A stretch of DNA of 64,000 nt, taken from NCBI RefSeq assembly GCF_030272615.1, contig NC_081412.1, positions 19,261,932 through 19,325,931 of the forward strand, written 5' to 3'. The notes beneath the pieces are model-generated. The model was not told the origin of the DNA, ran no database searches, and saw only the letters and a list, made by a program, of their open reading frames with translations. Shown here in pieces: positions 22,251-34,279 of this stretch. Position numbers and translations under genes: made by a program. Each line of letters starts with the position of its first letter. Within the stretch, counting starts at the first letter, position 1. The DNA comes from Cryptomeria japonica (Eukaryota > Streptophyta > Pinopsida > Cupressales > Cupressaceae).

Positions 22251-22389
22251 TCTACCGGTTGAACAGTAGGTGTCGGTTGATCTTCTATTATAAAAACAAA
22301 AACCTATCCATTGTCTGTCAGTTCCTCATCAGAATCATCAGTAACTCCTTCATCAATGTAGTAACAAGATTTGTCTCTATTCTTCTTAA

Positions 22390-23341
22390 ATATGTATCTC
22401 TAATATTCAGGATTAGGCTTATATGTTCTTTTAGCTTCTTCTTTCAATCTTGCATGTCTATCAGGACACCTAGATACCATATGACCAATTTTATTGCAGT
22501 TAAAACATTTAAATGGTGCTTTACCTTCATACTTACTTCCAACTAGACCTTTAGGCATTTTCCTTGCAAATAGTGCTTCAAGCTTTTCCAATTCTTCATT
22601 CTCTTTTCTGATTTCTTCAAGTTCTCTTGCATAAAAGGCTTTCCAATCAGATTTTTCTGATGATGATGATGATGCTACAGATGATGATGATGATGCCTTG
22701 AAAGCTAAAGCTATCTTAATAGTAGCAAGGGGACCAAATTCTTCAAGTTCAAAAGATGAAAGTTTTCCAACCAAAGTGTCTCTAGATACTAATGTATTAG
22801 GCATTGTTCTCAATTCATTTATAGAAGTTACTTTCATTTTATATACCGGTGGCAATGCTCTTAAAACTTTAGAAACAATTTCATCTTCACTTAAGGATCC
22901 TCCACAACATTGTATACCCAAAAAAATTTCATTTACTCTTTCCATAAAAGTAGAAATCCTTTCATCTTCTTCCATTTTTAGATTTTCATACCTGACCCGG
23001 AAGCATTCCAGTTTTGTAATTTTGACTGTGGTATCACCTTCATTCAATGTTTCCAGTTTGTCCCAAATAGCTTTAGCAGTAGATCAGACTAATAATCCCA
23101 TGATTTGTTGATCTGACAATGTGCTCAAGAGTGCTTCTCTTGCTTTGCAATCATTTTCCTCATCTTTAGCCAAGGTTGGTGGATTAGGTTTACCTTGAGT
23201 AGGAGCAACATAGTCATTCTTTGTAACATCCCATATGTCCTTTCCAATGCAATTTAGATGTGTCTCCATTCTGATGTTCCATATACCATAGTTCATTCCA
23301 TCAAGTTTTAGTCTGTCATTCTTGAAATAGTTAGTAGACAT
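22390..23341 (-). pseudogene. Copia-A2 Gag
   Basis: 23341-23084 starts MSTNYFKNDRLKLDG, the N-terminal Gag segment of plant copia elements. 23047-22400 follows after a stop near 23083 and contains the capsid-like region, a Ser-rich stretch and the CCHC knuckle CFNCNKIGHMVSRC. Gag packages element RNA. The primer-binding site lies 44 bases upstream of the start. Confidence 0.9.
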
Positions 23342-23384
23342 AGGATCTCCTCAAGCTATTAAACTTCTACAAAAATAGGACTAA

Positions 23385-23396
23385 GCTCTGATACCA
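23385..23396 (-). promoter_or_regulatory. Copia-A2 primer-binding site
   Basis: Element strand reads TGGTATCAGAGC two bases inside the 5' LTR. This is the standard complement of plant initiator-Met tRNA used by copia elements. Confidence 0.93.
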
Positions 23397-23398
23397 AT

Positions 23399-23750
23399 TG
23401 TTAGGTCCCAAAGACAACTCATAGGGGGGGAATCAATTGTGTAATAATTTCAAACCAAATACTAACTTTAACTAAACTTAATGCATAATACTGATAAACC
23501 AAACTTTATGCCAATAAACAGTTTTGACAGTTAATTGTAGTACCGGTAAAGTTTAATGCATGAAATAGAAAGACAAATAACATCCACAATACATAACACA
23601 AATATTTGTACGTGGAAACCCTGTAAGGAGAAAAACCACGGTGGGAAATATTACCCATAATCAAATGATACTAATGCAGATAGTATGTGTGTACAATATG
23701 GTGTCTGCACATGCAGAAAGGCCAATTGCCTAGAGCTCATTGCTCAATCA
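23399..23750 (-). repeat. Copia-A2 5' LTR, inner part
   Basis: Runs from the LTR end (TGTTAGGTCCC on the plus strand) to the aatca at which element D is inserted. Compare the uninterrupted A4 LTR at 63482-64000, where the same sequence reads straight on. Confidence 0.93.
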
Positions 23751-24252
23751 TGGTGCAGGAGCACCTATGGAACACCTATGGAGCACCTATGAAGGCCATG
23801 GAGACAAGGTGCACTAGGGTCACTGATAGGCCCTCATGGAGAATAAATGAGAAATGAAGTCTAAAATGCCTGTAAGGTCTTAAAACAATGTAATCATGGC
23901 CAATAGAGCCTAAATATGCAATGAAATGTAATAGAAAGATCAAAAAGTGTAAAATTGTCAAAATTGGCAATTAGGCCTAGAAAGGGCTAAAATTGGGTTT
24001 TGAAGGGTAAAATAGACTTGTGAGGAATAAAATAATGTAATAATGTTTAAAATGTCATTTTATGATCATTTGGGTTGGGTAGGATGATTAGTTTCCAGAA
24101 AATCAAGTTGACAAATGAAATTGTCAATCTTGAGCAACTTTTGAGCAACTTTGCAAAAAAGAGGTAGTTATGGGTAGTTACAAGATGGATTTTGGTCTTG
24201 GAGGCCCAAATACATTATAAAATGGTGCGAACTGATGTAAAAATGAGCATTG

Positions 24253-25359
24253 TGTTGGTATTTTGGTATGGTTTTGTCATTGATGTCAACACCTACTAAT
24301 ACATCTTCTTTGGAGATCCAACAACATTCATTGGCAAGCAGTAAATTGTGCAACAGTTACTGGTATATGGTTCATTGACAGGATATATTGTTCACCGGTA
24401 CCTGGAATGATATGGAAGACACTTGGTAATGTTGAAGACATCATGTGGACACTTTATTTTGAAGAAATAATCATTGGTATATTCATATTTGCATATTTGC
24501 TTTTACCGACTGTGAGATTTTGCCAAGCTCAAGAGCTCAATGAAATGTACAAAATAGAGACATAATATGGGACAAGAATAAACTGTATTCTCATCAATAG
24601 AAAATGATCAATAATCAAGATTCAATAGTTACATACAATGTAGATGAGCTTGCTTATATAGGCAAGGCTAGGGATATGTGAGCACATAAACATGACATGT
24701 GGCTCAATAAGAAACAAGGGTAGGTAGGAAATAAGTGTGGGTAGGTAGGAGAAATAATATAATAGTCCACATGAGGTGGATCACCCACTGAATGTGGAGT
24801 GTAACAACAAGAGTGGAGTGTAACAACAAAATCAACACCATAAAAGGTGGAATTTCTCCTACACACACTATCCCAATGTGGCACAAACACTCAAGTGTCT
24901 CATACCCAAACTACTATGAAAATGCATTATCCTAAGTAAACTTAAGTAAGTGTAATAATATCCATGATGAATAAGTAAACTTAAGTAGTTAGTGTGACTC
25001 CCATTTTGTGATTGAGCAGTGAGCTCTAGGCTATTGGCCTTTCTGCATGTGTAGACCCCAATTATGTGCACTTACTATCTGCAGTAGTATCATCTGATTG
25101 TGGGTAAGGTTTCCCACTGTGGTTTTTCCCCTTACAACGTTTCCACGTAGAAATATTGGTGTCATGTGTTGTGGATGACTTTATGTTTATGTTTCATGCA
25201 TTAATCCTTACTAGTATAGCAATTTACTATTAACACTGTCTACCGACATACTTAGCTGGTTTACCGGTATTAAGCATTAAGTTGGTTAATAAGTTTTTGG
25301 TTTGAATTTATTTGACAACTGATTCACCCCCACCTCTCAGTTGTCTCTGGGACCTAACA
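24253..25359 (+). repeat. Copia-A3 5' LTR (contains foreign block J)
   Basis: Starts TGTTGGTATTTTGG and ends GGACCTAACA. Its outer parts match the 3' LTR, but 24511-24990 is unrelated sequence replacing about 430 bp of LTR. Confidence 0.93.
24511..24990 (-). repeat. Block J inside A3 5' LTR, LTR-like
   Basis: Begins TGTGAGATTTTGCC right after ...accgac and ends just before agtgtgactccc. On the minus strand it has a TATA-like TATATAAGC near 24650-24660 and a terminal TCTCACA, so it looks like the end of another copia LTR. No duplication flanks it and host LTR sequence is missing, so it came with a deletion or by recombination. Confidence 0.55.
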
Positions 25360-25361
25360 AT

Positions 25362-25373
25362 TGGTATTAGAGC
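25362..25373 (+). promoter_or_regulatory. Copia-A3 primer-binding site
   Basis: Reads TGGTATTAGAGC, one transition away from the standard TGGTATCAGAGC, two bases after the LTR end. Confidence 0.9.
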
Positions 25374-25402
25374 TTAGTCCTCTTTTGCAGAAGTTTAACA
25401 AC

Positions 25403-26600
25403 ATGAGGAGATCCAATTTCTACTAATTATTTCAGGAAGGCTAGTCCTAAGCTTGATGGAACCAACTATGGGATATGGAAGATCAGAATGGAGACACATG
25501 TGAATTGCATTGGTAAAGACATGTGGGAAGTTACTAAGAATGGTTATACTACTGCTATAGCTGGTCAGACTGCTCCAACTACCTTAGCTAAAGATGAAGA
25601 GAATGAGTGTAAATCAAGAGAAGCACTTTTGAGCGCATTATCAGATCAATAAATCATGGGATTATCAGATAGGTCTACTACTAAAGCTATTTGGGATCAC
25701 TTGGAAACACTGAATGAAGGAGATTCCACCGTCAAAATTGCAAAACTTGAAAGCTTTCGAGTCAGGTATGAATATCTGAAAATGGAAGAAGATGAAAGGA
25801 TTTCTGCTTTTATGGAAAGAGTAAATGAAATTGTTTTGGGTATTAAACGTTGTGGAGGAACCTTGAGTGAGAATGAAATTGTTTCAAAAATCTTAAGAGG
25901 TTTGCCACCGGCATATAAAATGAAGGTTACTACTATAAATGAATTGAGAATAATGCCTAATACATCAGTAACTAGGGATACATTGATTGGAAAACTTTCA
26001 GCTTTTGAAATTGAGGAATTTGGCCCTGTTGCTACTATAAAGACTGATTTGGCCTTTAAAGCATCAACATCATTTGCTCCATCATTTGACAAATCAAACT
26101 AGAGAGCCTTTTATGCAAGAGAACTTGAAGAATCCAGAAGGGAGAATGAAGAGCTTGAGGAGCTTGAAGCACTATCTGCAAGGAAAATGGCAAAAGGTCC
26201 AATTGGAAGTATGAAGGTAAAGCACCCTTTAAATGTTTTAACTGCAATAAGATTGGTCATATGGCTTCAAGATGCCCTGATAGACATGCTAGACTAAGAA
26301 AAGAAGCTAGAAGAACATACAAGCCTAATCATGAATATCAAAGATACAAATTTAAGAAGAACACAGATAAATATTGTTACATTACTGATGAGGGTGTGAC
26401 TGATGATTCTGATGAGGATCCAGCAGACAATGGATGGGTTTTTGTTTCTATAATAGAAGATCAACCAGAACCTACTACTCAACCGGTAGAACAAGCCCTA
26501 GAAGCTAAAGTTGAATCAAAGGATGAATGGATTATTGACTCAAGATGCTCACATCATATGACTGGAGACAAAGGTAAATTCTTGAACTTTCAAGAATAAA
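25403..26600 (+). pseudogene. Copia-A3 Gag and protease remnant
   Basis: Gag-like translation begins near 25415 (TNYFRKASPKLDGTNYGIW). The main piece is 25656-26102, with the capsid-like domain (RVNEIVLGIKRCGGTLSENE). The knuckle CFNCNKIGHMASRC lies near 26235-26280. The protease start is at 26528-26570, where the active-site triad is mutated (DSRC instead of DSGC). Stops at 25650, 26100 and 26597 and a frame change near 26200 interrupt it. It cannot make particles or process them. Confidence 0.9.
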
Positions 26601-27757
26601 ATGAAGGTTTAGTAAGATTTGGAGATGACAAAGCTTGTTCAATCAAAGGTAAGAGTTCAATATCTCTTGATGGTAAACATAACACTGACAATGTCTACTA
26701 TGTTGAAAGATTAAAGCATAATCTTTTAAGTGTTGGTCAATTAGTTGAGAAGGGATTTCAGTTACAATTTAAAAATAGAAAATGCAAAATCATGAACATA
26801 AATGGTTTGGAAATTGCAACCAGTAATCAGACTAGAGGCAATATCTTTCATTTGAATAACAGTGGAAAGGCATGCTTAATTGCACATATAGATGAAAGTT
26901 GGTTATGGCATAAGAGACTATGTCATGTAAATTTTGATTGCATAGTAAAAATCAGTACTTCTAAGGCAATTAGAGATCTACCTAAAATTGTGGAACATCT
27001 GAATACAATTTGTAAGGAATGTCAATTTGGAAAACAAGTTAGAGCTAGTTTCAAAAGTATTCTAGAAAAATCCAATAATGCTCTTGATTTAATTCACACT
27101 GATTTATGTGGTCCAGCTAGAACTAGAAGCTTACAAGGTGATAGATATTTCATGCTAATTATTGATGATTATTCTAGAATGTGTTGGGTTACTTTTCTCA
27201 GAGAGAAATCTGAAGCACTTGGAAAGTTCAAACTATTCAAAGCAATGGTTGAAAATGAAACCGGTAAGAAACTCAAATGTTTAAGATCAGATCAAGGAGG
27301 AGAATTCACATCTAAGGACTTTAATACACTCTGTGAAGTGAATGGAATCAAAAGACAGTTATCAGCACCTCGGACACCACAGCAGAATGGAGTTGTTGAA
27401 AGGAAAAACATAACTATCTTGGATGTAGCTAGAAGTATGTTATCTGAAGCAAATCTACCACATGTGTATTGGAGAGAGGCAGTAAGCATTGCTGTCTATA
27501 CATTCAACAATGTTCACATCAAAGGTGAAACCGGTAAGACCCCTCATGAACTATGGTTTGGTAATACTCCTACTCTTAAGTATTTCAGAATTTTTGGAAG
27601 TAAATGTTATATTAGAAGAGATGAGTATATTGACAAATTTGATCCTAGAAGTGATGAAGGAATATTTCTTGGTTATTCATCTAAGAGAAAGGCATATAGA
27701 TGTTTTAATAAAAGATTGCAGAAAATTGTTGAAAGTACAAGTGTAAAGATTGATGAA
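26601..27757 (+). pseudogene. Copia-A3 integrase region
   Basis: 26792-27757 is open for 322 codons. The pre-integrase HHCC-type zinc region (HKRLCH...CKECQFGK) leads into the catalytic core, with all three acidic residues in place (LIHTDLCGP, LRSDQGGEF, VVERKN), and then the copia integrase C-terminal region (HELWFGNTPTLKYFRIFG). Upstream, 26601-26790 continues the protease in frame with the preceding stop. This is the best-preserved enzyme segment of any copia here, though stops on both sides prevent a full polyprotein. Confidence 0.9.
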
Positions 27758-29531
27758 TAATTCAGAGGAACTTCAAGGTATATAGACTTTGAACTGGCAA
27801 CAGAAAGTGTGACAAATGAACCTATACTGAATCCACCAGTACAGAATGAAGATCCAGTTACCCCGGTATCATCAGAAGATTCCACAATAAATGAAGAACA
27901 ACAACAAACTAAGACACCCTGGTATGTAAAATTGAATCATTCTCAAGATTAGATAATTGGAAACAAATTCAAAGGAGTTATGACAAGAGGAAGATTGGCA
28001 AATGAAGAGGTATGTCTTATTTCTCAAATTGAACCATCATTTATGAATGAGGCATGTGAAGATAAATTTTGGATTAAAGCTATGGTAGAAGAATTAGGAC
28101 AAATTGAGAAGAATAATACTTGGACATTAGTTCCCTGGCCTAAAGATAAAAATGTAATTGGAACTAAATGGGTATTTAGAAATAAACTTAATGAAGATGG
28201 TAAGGTTGTCAGAAATAAAGCAAGACTAGCTTGCAAGGGATATTCTCAGAAAGAAGGAGTTGATTACAATGAAACCTTTGCACTAATAGCTAGAATTGAG
28301 GCAGTTAGATTATTCTTGGCTTTTGCAGCTCACAAGGATTACAAAGTTTATCAAATAGATATTAAATGTGCATTCTTGAATGAAGATCTTGAAGAGGAAG
28401 TATATATTGAACAACTTGATGGATTTTCTTTGACAGATAACAACGATATGGTTTACAGGTTAAGAAAAGCTCTGTATAGATTGAAACAAGCCCCAAGAGC
28501 TTGGTATGCAAGGTTGGATAAGTATCTTTTAAAGATTGGTTTACTAAAGGAAATGCAGACAGCAATTTATATTACAAAATAACTAATGATGACATCTTGA
28601 TTATAGAAGTATTTGTTGATGATATAATCTTTGGAGGAGAAGATGGATTATGTAAAGAATTTTCTATTAAAATGCAGCAAGAATTTGAAATGTCTATGAT
28701 TGGAGAAATAAAATTCTTTTTAGGTTTGTAGATTTCATAGACTGACAAAGGTATATTTTTGAGTCAATCCAAGTACTTGAAAGAGTTACTAAAGATATTT
28801 GTGATGGAGAACTCTAAACCGGTAAGCACACCTATGACTACAAATGAAAAATTATCTCAAAGGGATGAATCTACACCTGTTAATCCAACTAGATACAAAT
28901 CTATAATAGGAGGTTTATTGTATTTGACACAAACCAGACCTGATATTATGAATGCAGTATGTATTGTTTCTTGATTTCAAAGTAATCTTAGAGAAAATCA
29001 TGAATCAGTAGTAAAAGGATTTTCTGGTACTTACAAGGCACTGCAAATCTTGGATTATGGTATCCTAGAGATGAAAATTTTGATCTATGTGCATACATAG
29101 ATGCAAATTGGGTAGGAGATGTAGATGATAGAAAGAGCACTATTGGAGGAGCATTATTTCTTGGAAAGAGATTAGTTTCTTGGTTGAGTAAGAAACAGAG
29201 TTGTACATCTTTATCAACAGCAGTATCAGAATATGTTGCAGCAGCAACTAACTGTACACAGGTATTATGGATTAAGCAAATGTTGAAAGACATAAAGGTA
29301 AAATGCAAGGAACCTATTACTATATACTATGATAACACTACAACAAATAATATATCTGAGAATCCGGTATTACTTTCTAAAACAAAACATGTTTCTATCA
29401 AACTGAATTTTCTAAGGGAAAAAGTTGAAGAAAAAGAGATAAAACTGGTTTATGTGAATAGTAAAGAACAACTTGAAGATATTTTCACAAAACCTTTACC
29501 TAAGGATACTTTTGAGTATCTCAGAGATTAG
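27758..29531 (+). pseudogene. Copia-A3 reverse transcriptase and RNase H remnant
   Basis: After an acidic linker, 27980-28582 holds the reverse transcriptase fingers and palm (KWVFRNKLNEDG, IKCAFLNE). A one-base loss near 28540 shifts the frame before the catalytic FVDDIIFGGEDG at about 28612. Stops occur near 28729, 28738 and 28972. RNase H spans about 29040-29531 (DRKSTIGGALF, SKKQSCTSLST) and ends at DIFTKPLPKDTFEYLRD. Confidence 0.92.
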
Positions 29532-29932
29532 CTTGGAGTCATACCGCCACCGGTAGAGACTTAGATAGTTGATGATTGTCATCAACCGATAGAATTAAAT
29601 GGACAAATCTTTTATTCCGGTATTTGATGAGGAAGCTACTTCTCAGGGGGAGTAGTTGGTATATTGAATTGGTTGGTATTTTGTATGAACTTGACTTTGG
29701 CATTTGATGTCAAAGGGGGAGAGATATCTATGGAAAAACACATTATCCTTTTGGGGAGAAATTTTGTAAAACACGTTTAAGGAGAGATTGGTATTGAAAA
29801 TAATCTTTGGATAAACACATGTTACTCCCAAGGGGAGAAATGGAGATTGTTGGTTTTTATATTTGGCATTTTTGTTTTGGCACTTTGATGGTTTTTCCAT
29901 CTTGTGTTGCCATCAATGCCAAAGGGGGAGAT
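29532..29932 (+). other. Copia-A3 3' spacer and polypurine tract
   Basis: No coding frame. Purine runs recur (caaagggggagaga, ccaaggggagaaa). The last one, gccaaagggggagat at 29918-29932, abuts the LTR and is the expected plus-strand primer. The preceding block gttgccatcaatgcc is shared with elements A1, G and H. Confidence 0.85.
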
Positions 29933-30989
29933 TGTTGGTATTTTGGTATGGTTTTGTCATTGATGTCAACACCTACTAATACACCTACTTTGGAGATCCA
30001 ACAACATTCACCGGCAAGCAGTAAAGTGTGCAACAGTTATTGGTATATGGTTCACCAACATGATATATTGTTCACCGATACCTGGAATGATATGGAAGAC
30101 ACTTGGTAATGTTGAAGACATCAAGTGGACACTTTATTTTGAAGAAATAATCATTGGTATATTCATATTTGCATATTTGCTTTTATCGACAAATAGGTCT
30201 AGGTTATCTAGGGTTACACCGACAGGTTTATCTTTTCTAGATCAGCATGGCATGATATGGAGATGATTTATTATTGTTGTAAATGCATTAAGATGACATG
30301 TTCAATCAGTTATTGCATCACATATTGTATTGTTTATAAAATGTTTTTATTGTAATATCTTGTAGAGCCGACCTACTAAAATTGGTCTTAGGGTATGGTA
30401 TAAATGTAAGATCTTATTTGTAAGATCAAGTGTGGAATGCGAAAAAGAATTAGGTGAAGGTATATGTGAGATCAAACAGGGATATACACGAAGACATTAT
30501 TTGAAGGTGAAGTTAGGTTTTTGTAGAAGCATATTAGCATTACACTGGTACTGAATCTAGCATATGAAGATGCTATTTTGTGCAGTATATTCTTATTGGA
30601 TTTAACCATCCAACTATAGTCAGTGTGACTCCCATTTTGTGATTGAGTAGTGAGCTCTAGGTTGTTGGTCTTTCTGCATGTGCAAACCCCATTTATGTAC
30701 ACTTACTATCTGTAGTAGTATCATCTAATTGTGGGTAAGGTTTCCCACCATGGTTTTTCCCCTTACAGGGTTTCCATGTACAAATATTGGTGTCATGTGT
30801 TGTGGATGACTTTATGTTTATGTTTCATGCATTAATCCTTACTGGTATAGCAATTTACTGTTAACACTGTCTACCGGCATACTTAACTGGTTTATCGATA
30901 TTAAGAATTAAGTTGGTTAATAAGTTTTTGGTTTGAATTTATTTGACAATTGATTCACCCCCCCTCTTAGTTGTCTCCAGGACCTAACA
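29933..30989 (+). repeat. Copia-A3 3' LTR
   Basis: Complete 1,057-bp LTR, TGTTGGTATT...GACCTAACA, with a TATA-like TATAAAT near 30399 and the GTTTTTCCCCTTACAGGGTTTCC block. It serves as reference for the family. Confidence 0.95.
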
Positions 30990-31341
30990 CAATGTACGTG
31001 GGTTTTGAAGTTTGATCAATAAAACTTGTATTTTACTGCACTTTTCTATCATTTTCACAGTGACAGTCATATATTTTATTAGTTTTGATGCATTTAAGGT
31101 TTGTATTGTGAACGATTATTGATTAGAGGTGATAGAGAAATGATTTAAATTTACTTTGGAGGTGGTGGCTGTAGCGTCCTAAAATTGTGACACTTGCAAT
31201 TTCGACTGCATTTCGGTCTTCACGATGGCGATGCAACACGCAACCTGAATGGAGACCCCGAAACCTGATTATGACACTGAAAACTGCATTTTCTTGCACC
31301 CTGGCCTGAACCTCCTTTGCACCCTGCTATCCCGGGAGGTG

Positions 31342-31429
31342 GGACCAGAGCGCCCAGTGCCCTGGTCCTTCAGGACCAAGGCGCCCAGCGCCCTGGTCCC
31401 CAGGACCATGGCGCCCAGCGCCCTGGTCC
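31342..31429. repeat. Three palindromic 27-bp units in E2
   Basis: Units at 31342-31368, 31373-31399 and 31403-31429, each of the form GGACCA.GGCGCCCAGCGCCCTGGTCC with small changes. They are GC-rich within an AT-rich LTR. The E1 LTRs carry only two units at the same place. Confidence 0.9.
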
Positions 31430-31553
31430 CTGGGTCCTATTTTGGGCCCGATCTCCTAAGGGGTCTCGGGTCTTTTTGTTTGCAATTTGGAAATTATCAT
31501 TCCCTGGTCGGCCTAAGGTCGGGAAAATCAGTCTATCAGCCCTAAATGACAAG

Positions 31554-31561
31554 TATATAAA
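31554..31561 (+). promoter_or_regulatory. TATA-like box of E-family LTR
   Basis: TATATAAA, kept at the equivalent place in both E1 LTRs (minus strand, 5857-5864 and 12447-12454), downstream of the GC-rich palindromes. A likely LTR promoter element; no transcript evidence. Confidence 0.5.
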
Positions 31562-33436
31562 CTACATTTTTCTCTCTCATTTGGAATGAGGAGGATATGT
31601 GTACAAAGCGTGGAAACTATACTCAAGCATTCAAGCATTCAAGCATTCCTTCAAGCAATTGATCATTTCAAGTCTCCATTCAAGGCTAAGTGTTGCATTC
31701 AAGACAAGGATTCAACCATTGAAGAGGAGATCACATACTACATGCTACATACAAACATACAACAAACAACAACATCTAAACCTTCGCACATAAGGATACA
31801 AACATCCTTAGAACAAGGTATTAGTACTTGTTTTATAGTCATTTACATTTACAACTCTTGCTCATTTCTTGGTTAATTCCAAAACTGGGGTTTGACCTAA
31901 TGGCAAACCCCTAATCCCTAACCCCCCAATCGTCTTCGCTTTTCTGTGTGTAGGTTGCAGGTACGCGGCTGAAATTGAAGATCTGGAATCCTTGTGCAAA
32001 GACGAACAGATCCCCCTTCGTTTCGCGGATTTTTTGGAGGACCGTGGCGCCGGGCGCCATCGTCCCAACAACTTTTGCTCAAATTTGCAGGACAGCGCCG
32101 TATCGACATTTTACTGCTAATTCCAAGTCTGCAGCTTCATACCGTATTCCTATCTCAGTTTATAAAGCGAATCTTTGTCACTTTCTATGCATTCCTAGCT
32201 CAATTCTTCTATGCACATTCTTTACAAAAGAGGGTAGCCTTGCTGTCATAACCCTTGAAACTCATTTAGCATCCAATCTTGCATTGCGTGGGATTGGATC
32301 TTGTGGGTTTCAACCCCTCTTTTGAATGTAAAGTCTCTCCCCTAAGTGAAAACCATCAACCCTAGTGAATCTCCCTTCTCTCTCCTTGGAGTTGGAAGAG
32401 GGGAGAGCAACTAGGGTTCGATCGCGATTTTCCGCTTTACAGTGGCATACATTTTTATTGTGTTTTATCAAATTTCTTGGAATTTTACTAAAATTTGTCA
32501 TAACCCGGGCTAAGGGTAACCAGAGACCTCATAAATGTGATATCTTTTGTTTTAATGCTTAACCAATCCTCATTTTGGACAGGGATGAGGGAAAGTATGT
32601 ATACTACCTATCCATGGTGTGTGCAGGTTGTCATGCAAGGGTTTGGCATGTCCTACATGATGGTTTCAGACTGTTAGGACAGTCACAAGTGCAGTTTGAC
32701 TATCACAGTCAAGTGAAGAAGACTTTGTTTGATATGAAAAACTGTATGATGGCCAGGAGGGCTTAGGGAAGTGTTGGTTTGTGTTTTGAAAATCTTACTA
32801 AGGTTTTGGAGCAAGTGGAGTTCTCAAGTAAGGGCTTAAACCAGTGGGTTTCCAAAGATAGCAGCAGACTGTCATAGTGTGACAAAATGAAATTCACAAA
32901 CAATCTAGCCTGATGTGGGGGCCATATCTCAGAGTTGAACCATTGGATTTGTCTAAAGTTTGGATGTGTTGTTCCAAATAACGTTATTAAAAATCTCACT
33001 AGAGAGATTGAGTATTTTGGAAATGATTCAAAAGTTATATACCTATGTGTATAGGTATATTTAAGAGGACAACAAGAAGGTAACTTCAGTTTTATTTAAT
33101 CAAAGTGTTGAGCATTTTTGGCTTGTGAGCCTAGTTTGGAGTATATTGGATTGTAGGGATTTCAAATAAAATGTGGGAAGATTCTACCTTGGATTTAGGG
33201 TATGGAGGAGTCTTAAGAGTATAGTGTTGATCCTTGATTTGCATCCAAAGGCGTGAGTAGGTCACTAAAACCTTAAAAGTGCAGCCTTAGACAATTGATG
33301 AGATGATCAATCATGATCAATAGGAGTTGGAATGGGAAGTTGGTTTTACCTAGCATGTAGAAGGATCCTATGGAGTGTCACCTTGAGTGACTAAACCCTT
33401 GAGAGGTCTAGATTAGTGGGATCCCTCTGCATCAGA

Positions 33437-33448
33437 TGGTATCAGAGT
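33437..33448 (+). promoter_or_regulatory. Element D primer-binding site
   Basis: TGGTATCAGAGT lies two bases after the D 5' LTR end (TGCATCA at 33434). It matches the initiator-Met tRNA complement in 11 of 12 bases, tying D to copia-type replication. Confidence 0.88.
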
Positions 33449-33497
33449 GAGAAAAAGGTCTAGCATATGTGTGTAGGAATCCTAGATAAGTGAGAAG

Positions 33498-34190
33498 ATG
33501 TATTTGACAAGGTCAGAAAGAGAGTTGCATAATGCTTTCACAAAATACTTGGATGGTGGAAGGAAGCAAAAAGGAAAGGAAGATGAGAGAAGGAAGAAGA
33601 GAATAGATGAATAAGAGTTGAGTAGATTGAAGAAAGAACTCGGTGATATTGATGAGAAGTTAAGAAAACTTGTAGAAGATAGGGAGCAATTGAGAAGGGA
33701 AAATGAACATTGGGAAGCACAAATGAAGTTGAGGTTGGAAAACCTATAGAGGAAAGTGAAGAGTTGGCACTTGAGGGTGCAAAAGAGGGTAGTTTGGCCT
33801 GTGAATAGGCTAATAGAAGCAAAAAAGAAGGCTAATGAGGAAGCCTTGAAGGTGAATGATGAGTTGAGATGCCAAGGTGAATGGCATGAGAATGAGAATG
33901 AATTTGGTGAAGGAGAAGAACCTGATCTATGGGCATTGTATGCATCTATAGAAGAAGAATGGAGAATTCATGGTGGGGTTCACTCACTTGAGATGTTGGC
34001 ACAAAAGGTTCCTATGATGGAACAAGCTGATATTGGAATCAATGATGATACTATATTTGCTTTTTATAATCATGTGTATGCAGGTTTGTGGAGTTTTTAC
34101 TTGGTTGACAATGTTGGAGGTTCTTATGTTGAGCACCATTCGCTTGAGAGGAGGTTCCATGAGTCACCAAAGCATGGAAATTTTTTGTAG
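33498..34190 (+). pseudogene. Element D coiled-coil protein (function unknown)
   Basis: A 230-codon frame from MYLTRSERELHNAF to the stop at 34188-34190, broken by stops at codons 39 and 84. Residues 20-130 are rich in Lys, Glu, Leu and Arg with heptad-like spacing, so a coiled coil is likely. The C-terminal third is more ordinary (EEPDLWALYASIEEEWRIHGG; DNVGGSYVEHH) with no domain I know. It is the only frame of D. It could be a Gag substitute or a captured host fragment. It does not resemble the copia Gag in A2 or A3. Confidence 0.6.
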
Positions 34191-34279
34191 GATACAAGGA
34201 GCAAGTACCTATGAATTGGAAGACCAGAAAGAGAAGGCATCCATTCGAGGGGACCTTGAATCTTTTGTTCCCTGGAGTA

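Larger units (their letters stand above)
19375..23750 (-). mobile_element. Copia-A2, inner part (3' end lost)
   Basis: Minus-strand member of the A family. From right to left: 5' LTR part (23399-23750), primer-binding site, gag, protease, integrase, reverse transcriptase and RNase H, which breaks off at about 19375. The 3' LTR is absent. The missing outer part of its 5' LTR is found at 35918-36612, beyond element D: 23746-23750 and 35913-35917 are both aatca, and the joined LTR matches A1, A3 and A4. Confidence 0.93.
24253..30989 (+). mobile_element. Copia-A3: full-length Ty1/copia retrotransposon
   Basis: 6.7 kb with LTRs 24253-25359 and 29933-30989, primer-binding site, gag, protease, integrase, reverse transcriptase, RNase H and polypurine tract. 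The flanks are cattg (24248-24252) and caatg (30990-30994), one mismatch apart. The uninterrupted paralogous site in D's 3' LTR (about 34776-34790) shows both flanks joined, confirming the ends. Many stops make it inactive. The LTR ends and poly-C block are those of plant copia lineages with the GTGGTTTTTCCC signature. Confidence 0.96.
31170..32441 (+). mobile_element. E2: solo LTR of the E family
   Basis: TGTAGCGTCC...CGCTTTACA, 1,272 bp, matching the E1 LTRs in reverse orientation. It is flanked by perfect gtggc duplications (31165-31169, 32442-32446). D's 3' LTR has the empty site gaggtggtggcatac. A single LTR with target duplication is the expected product of recombination between the two LTRs of a former full element. 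Confidence 0.96.

Noticed and set aside
23751-24252. First taken as unique host sequence left of A3
   Set aside because: It reappears at 34280 onward and is the start of the D LTR.
31249-31545. Frames over the GC-rich palindromes in E LTRs (also 5828-6136 and 12418-12726 minus)
   Set aside because: The protein (repeats of SALVP and RTMAP type) only mirrors the palindromic units; the frame lies inside an LTR promoter region.
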